A stretch of DNA of 64,000 nucleotides, taken from NCBI GenBank assembly GCA_037951165.1, contig JBBDHG010000037.1, positions 1,534,001 through 1,598,000 on the forward strand, in the 5' to 3' direction. Below are more notes on the stretch, generated by a model. It was not told where the DNA came from. It did no database searches and saw only the letters and a list, made by a program, of their open reading frames with translations. The DNA itself is not shown here. How positions within the stretch are numbered: position 1 is the first letter of the stretch. This stretch comes from Lophius americanus. Taxonomy: Eukaryota > Chordata > Actinopteri > Lophiiformes > Lophiidae.

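Larger units (their letters stand above)
57370..62389 (+). other. cacna1i: intron between W28 and W29
   Basis: 5.0 kb. Forward family A copy (57443-57904), a LINE reverse-transcriptase 3' fragment (58010-58460), an unassigned stretch (58460-58800), and a broken reverse family A copy (59488-59862). Nothing is recognised from 59870 to 62380. Confidence 0.9.

Noticed and set aside
2077..62606. Assignment to cacna1g or cacna1h instead of cacna1i
   Set aside because: Transmembrane segments alone are ambiguous, but the I-II linker without poly-His, the segment before IIIS1, the short KAQKLPYF linker and the WLDSVSL C-tail all fit Cav3.3 better. A phylogeny would settle it.

Overview
The window is vertebrate nuclear DNA, almost certainly from a teleost fish. 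It is AT-rich, has GT-AG introns of 0.1 to 6.7 kb, and is full of fish-type transposable-element debris and dinucleotide microsatellites. One gene occupies all of it on the + strand: a T-type (low-voltage-activated) calcium channel alpha-1 subunit, best matched to CACNA1I (Cav3.3). I recover 29 complete coding exons and one probable partial exon at the right edge. Together they give about 5.4 kb of coding sequence (about 1,800 codons). All junctions keep one reading frame, with no internal stop. Both gene ends lie outside the window: the 5' part (N-terminus, domain I S1-S5) is to the left and the distal C-terminus and 3' UTR are to the right.

Layout: domain I pore turret, filter and IS6 (2077-6.4 kb); I-II linker with the gating brake (6.3-7.3 kb); domain II (7.2-16.8 kb); II-III linker, including one large 747-nt exon (17.3-20.6 kb); domain III (23.4-28.9 kb); III-IV linker and domain IV (28.7-46.7 kb); proximal C-terminus (46.7-64 kb). 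The four selectivity-filter residues read E-E-D-D (codons at 2640, 16703, 28535 and 44397), the signature of T-type channels. A I-II linker without a poly-histidine run, plus the linker and C-terminal motifs, favour CACNA1I over CACNA1G and CACNA1H.

The introns carry most of the non-coding interest. A single dispersed repeat family (called family A here) has about 20 diverged copies or fragments in both orientations, roughly 6.9 kb or 11 percent of the window. It has recurring ends and two copies of an ACTAGGGGGAGCTT-like motif in fuller copies. I could not assign it to a named family. Also present are two Tc1/mariner-like transposon remnants, pieces of several LINE lineages (one with a restriction-like-endonuclease-type C-terminus), a MITE, and several perfect hairpins. 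Microsatellites abut splice sites, most strikingly on both sides of the 71-nt exon at 34957-35027. I see no second protein-coding host gene, tRNA, rRNA or CRISPR array. Nothing here is convincingly a new functional system; the repeat family and the microsatellite-bounded exon are the most worthwhile leads.
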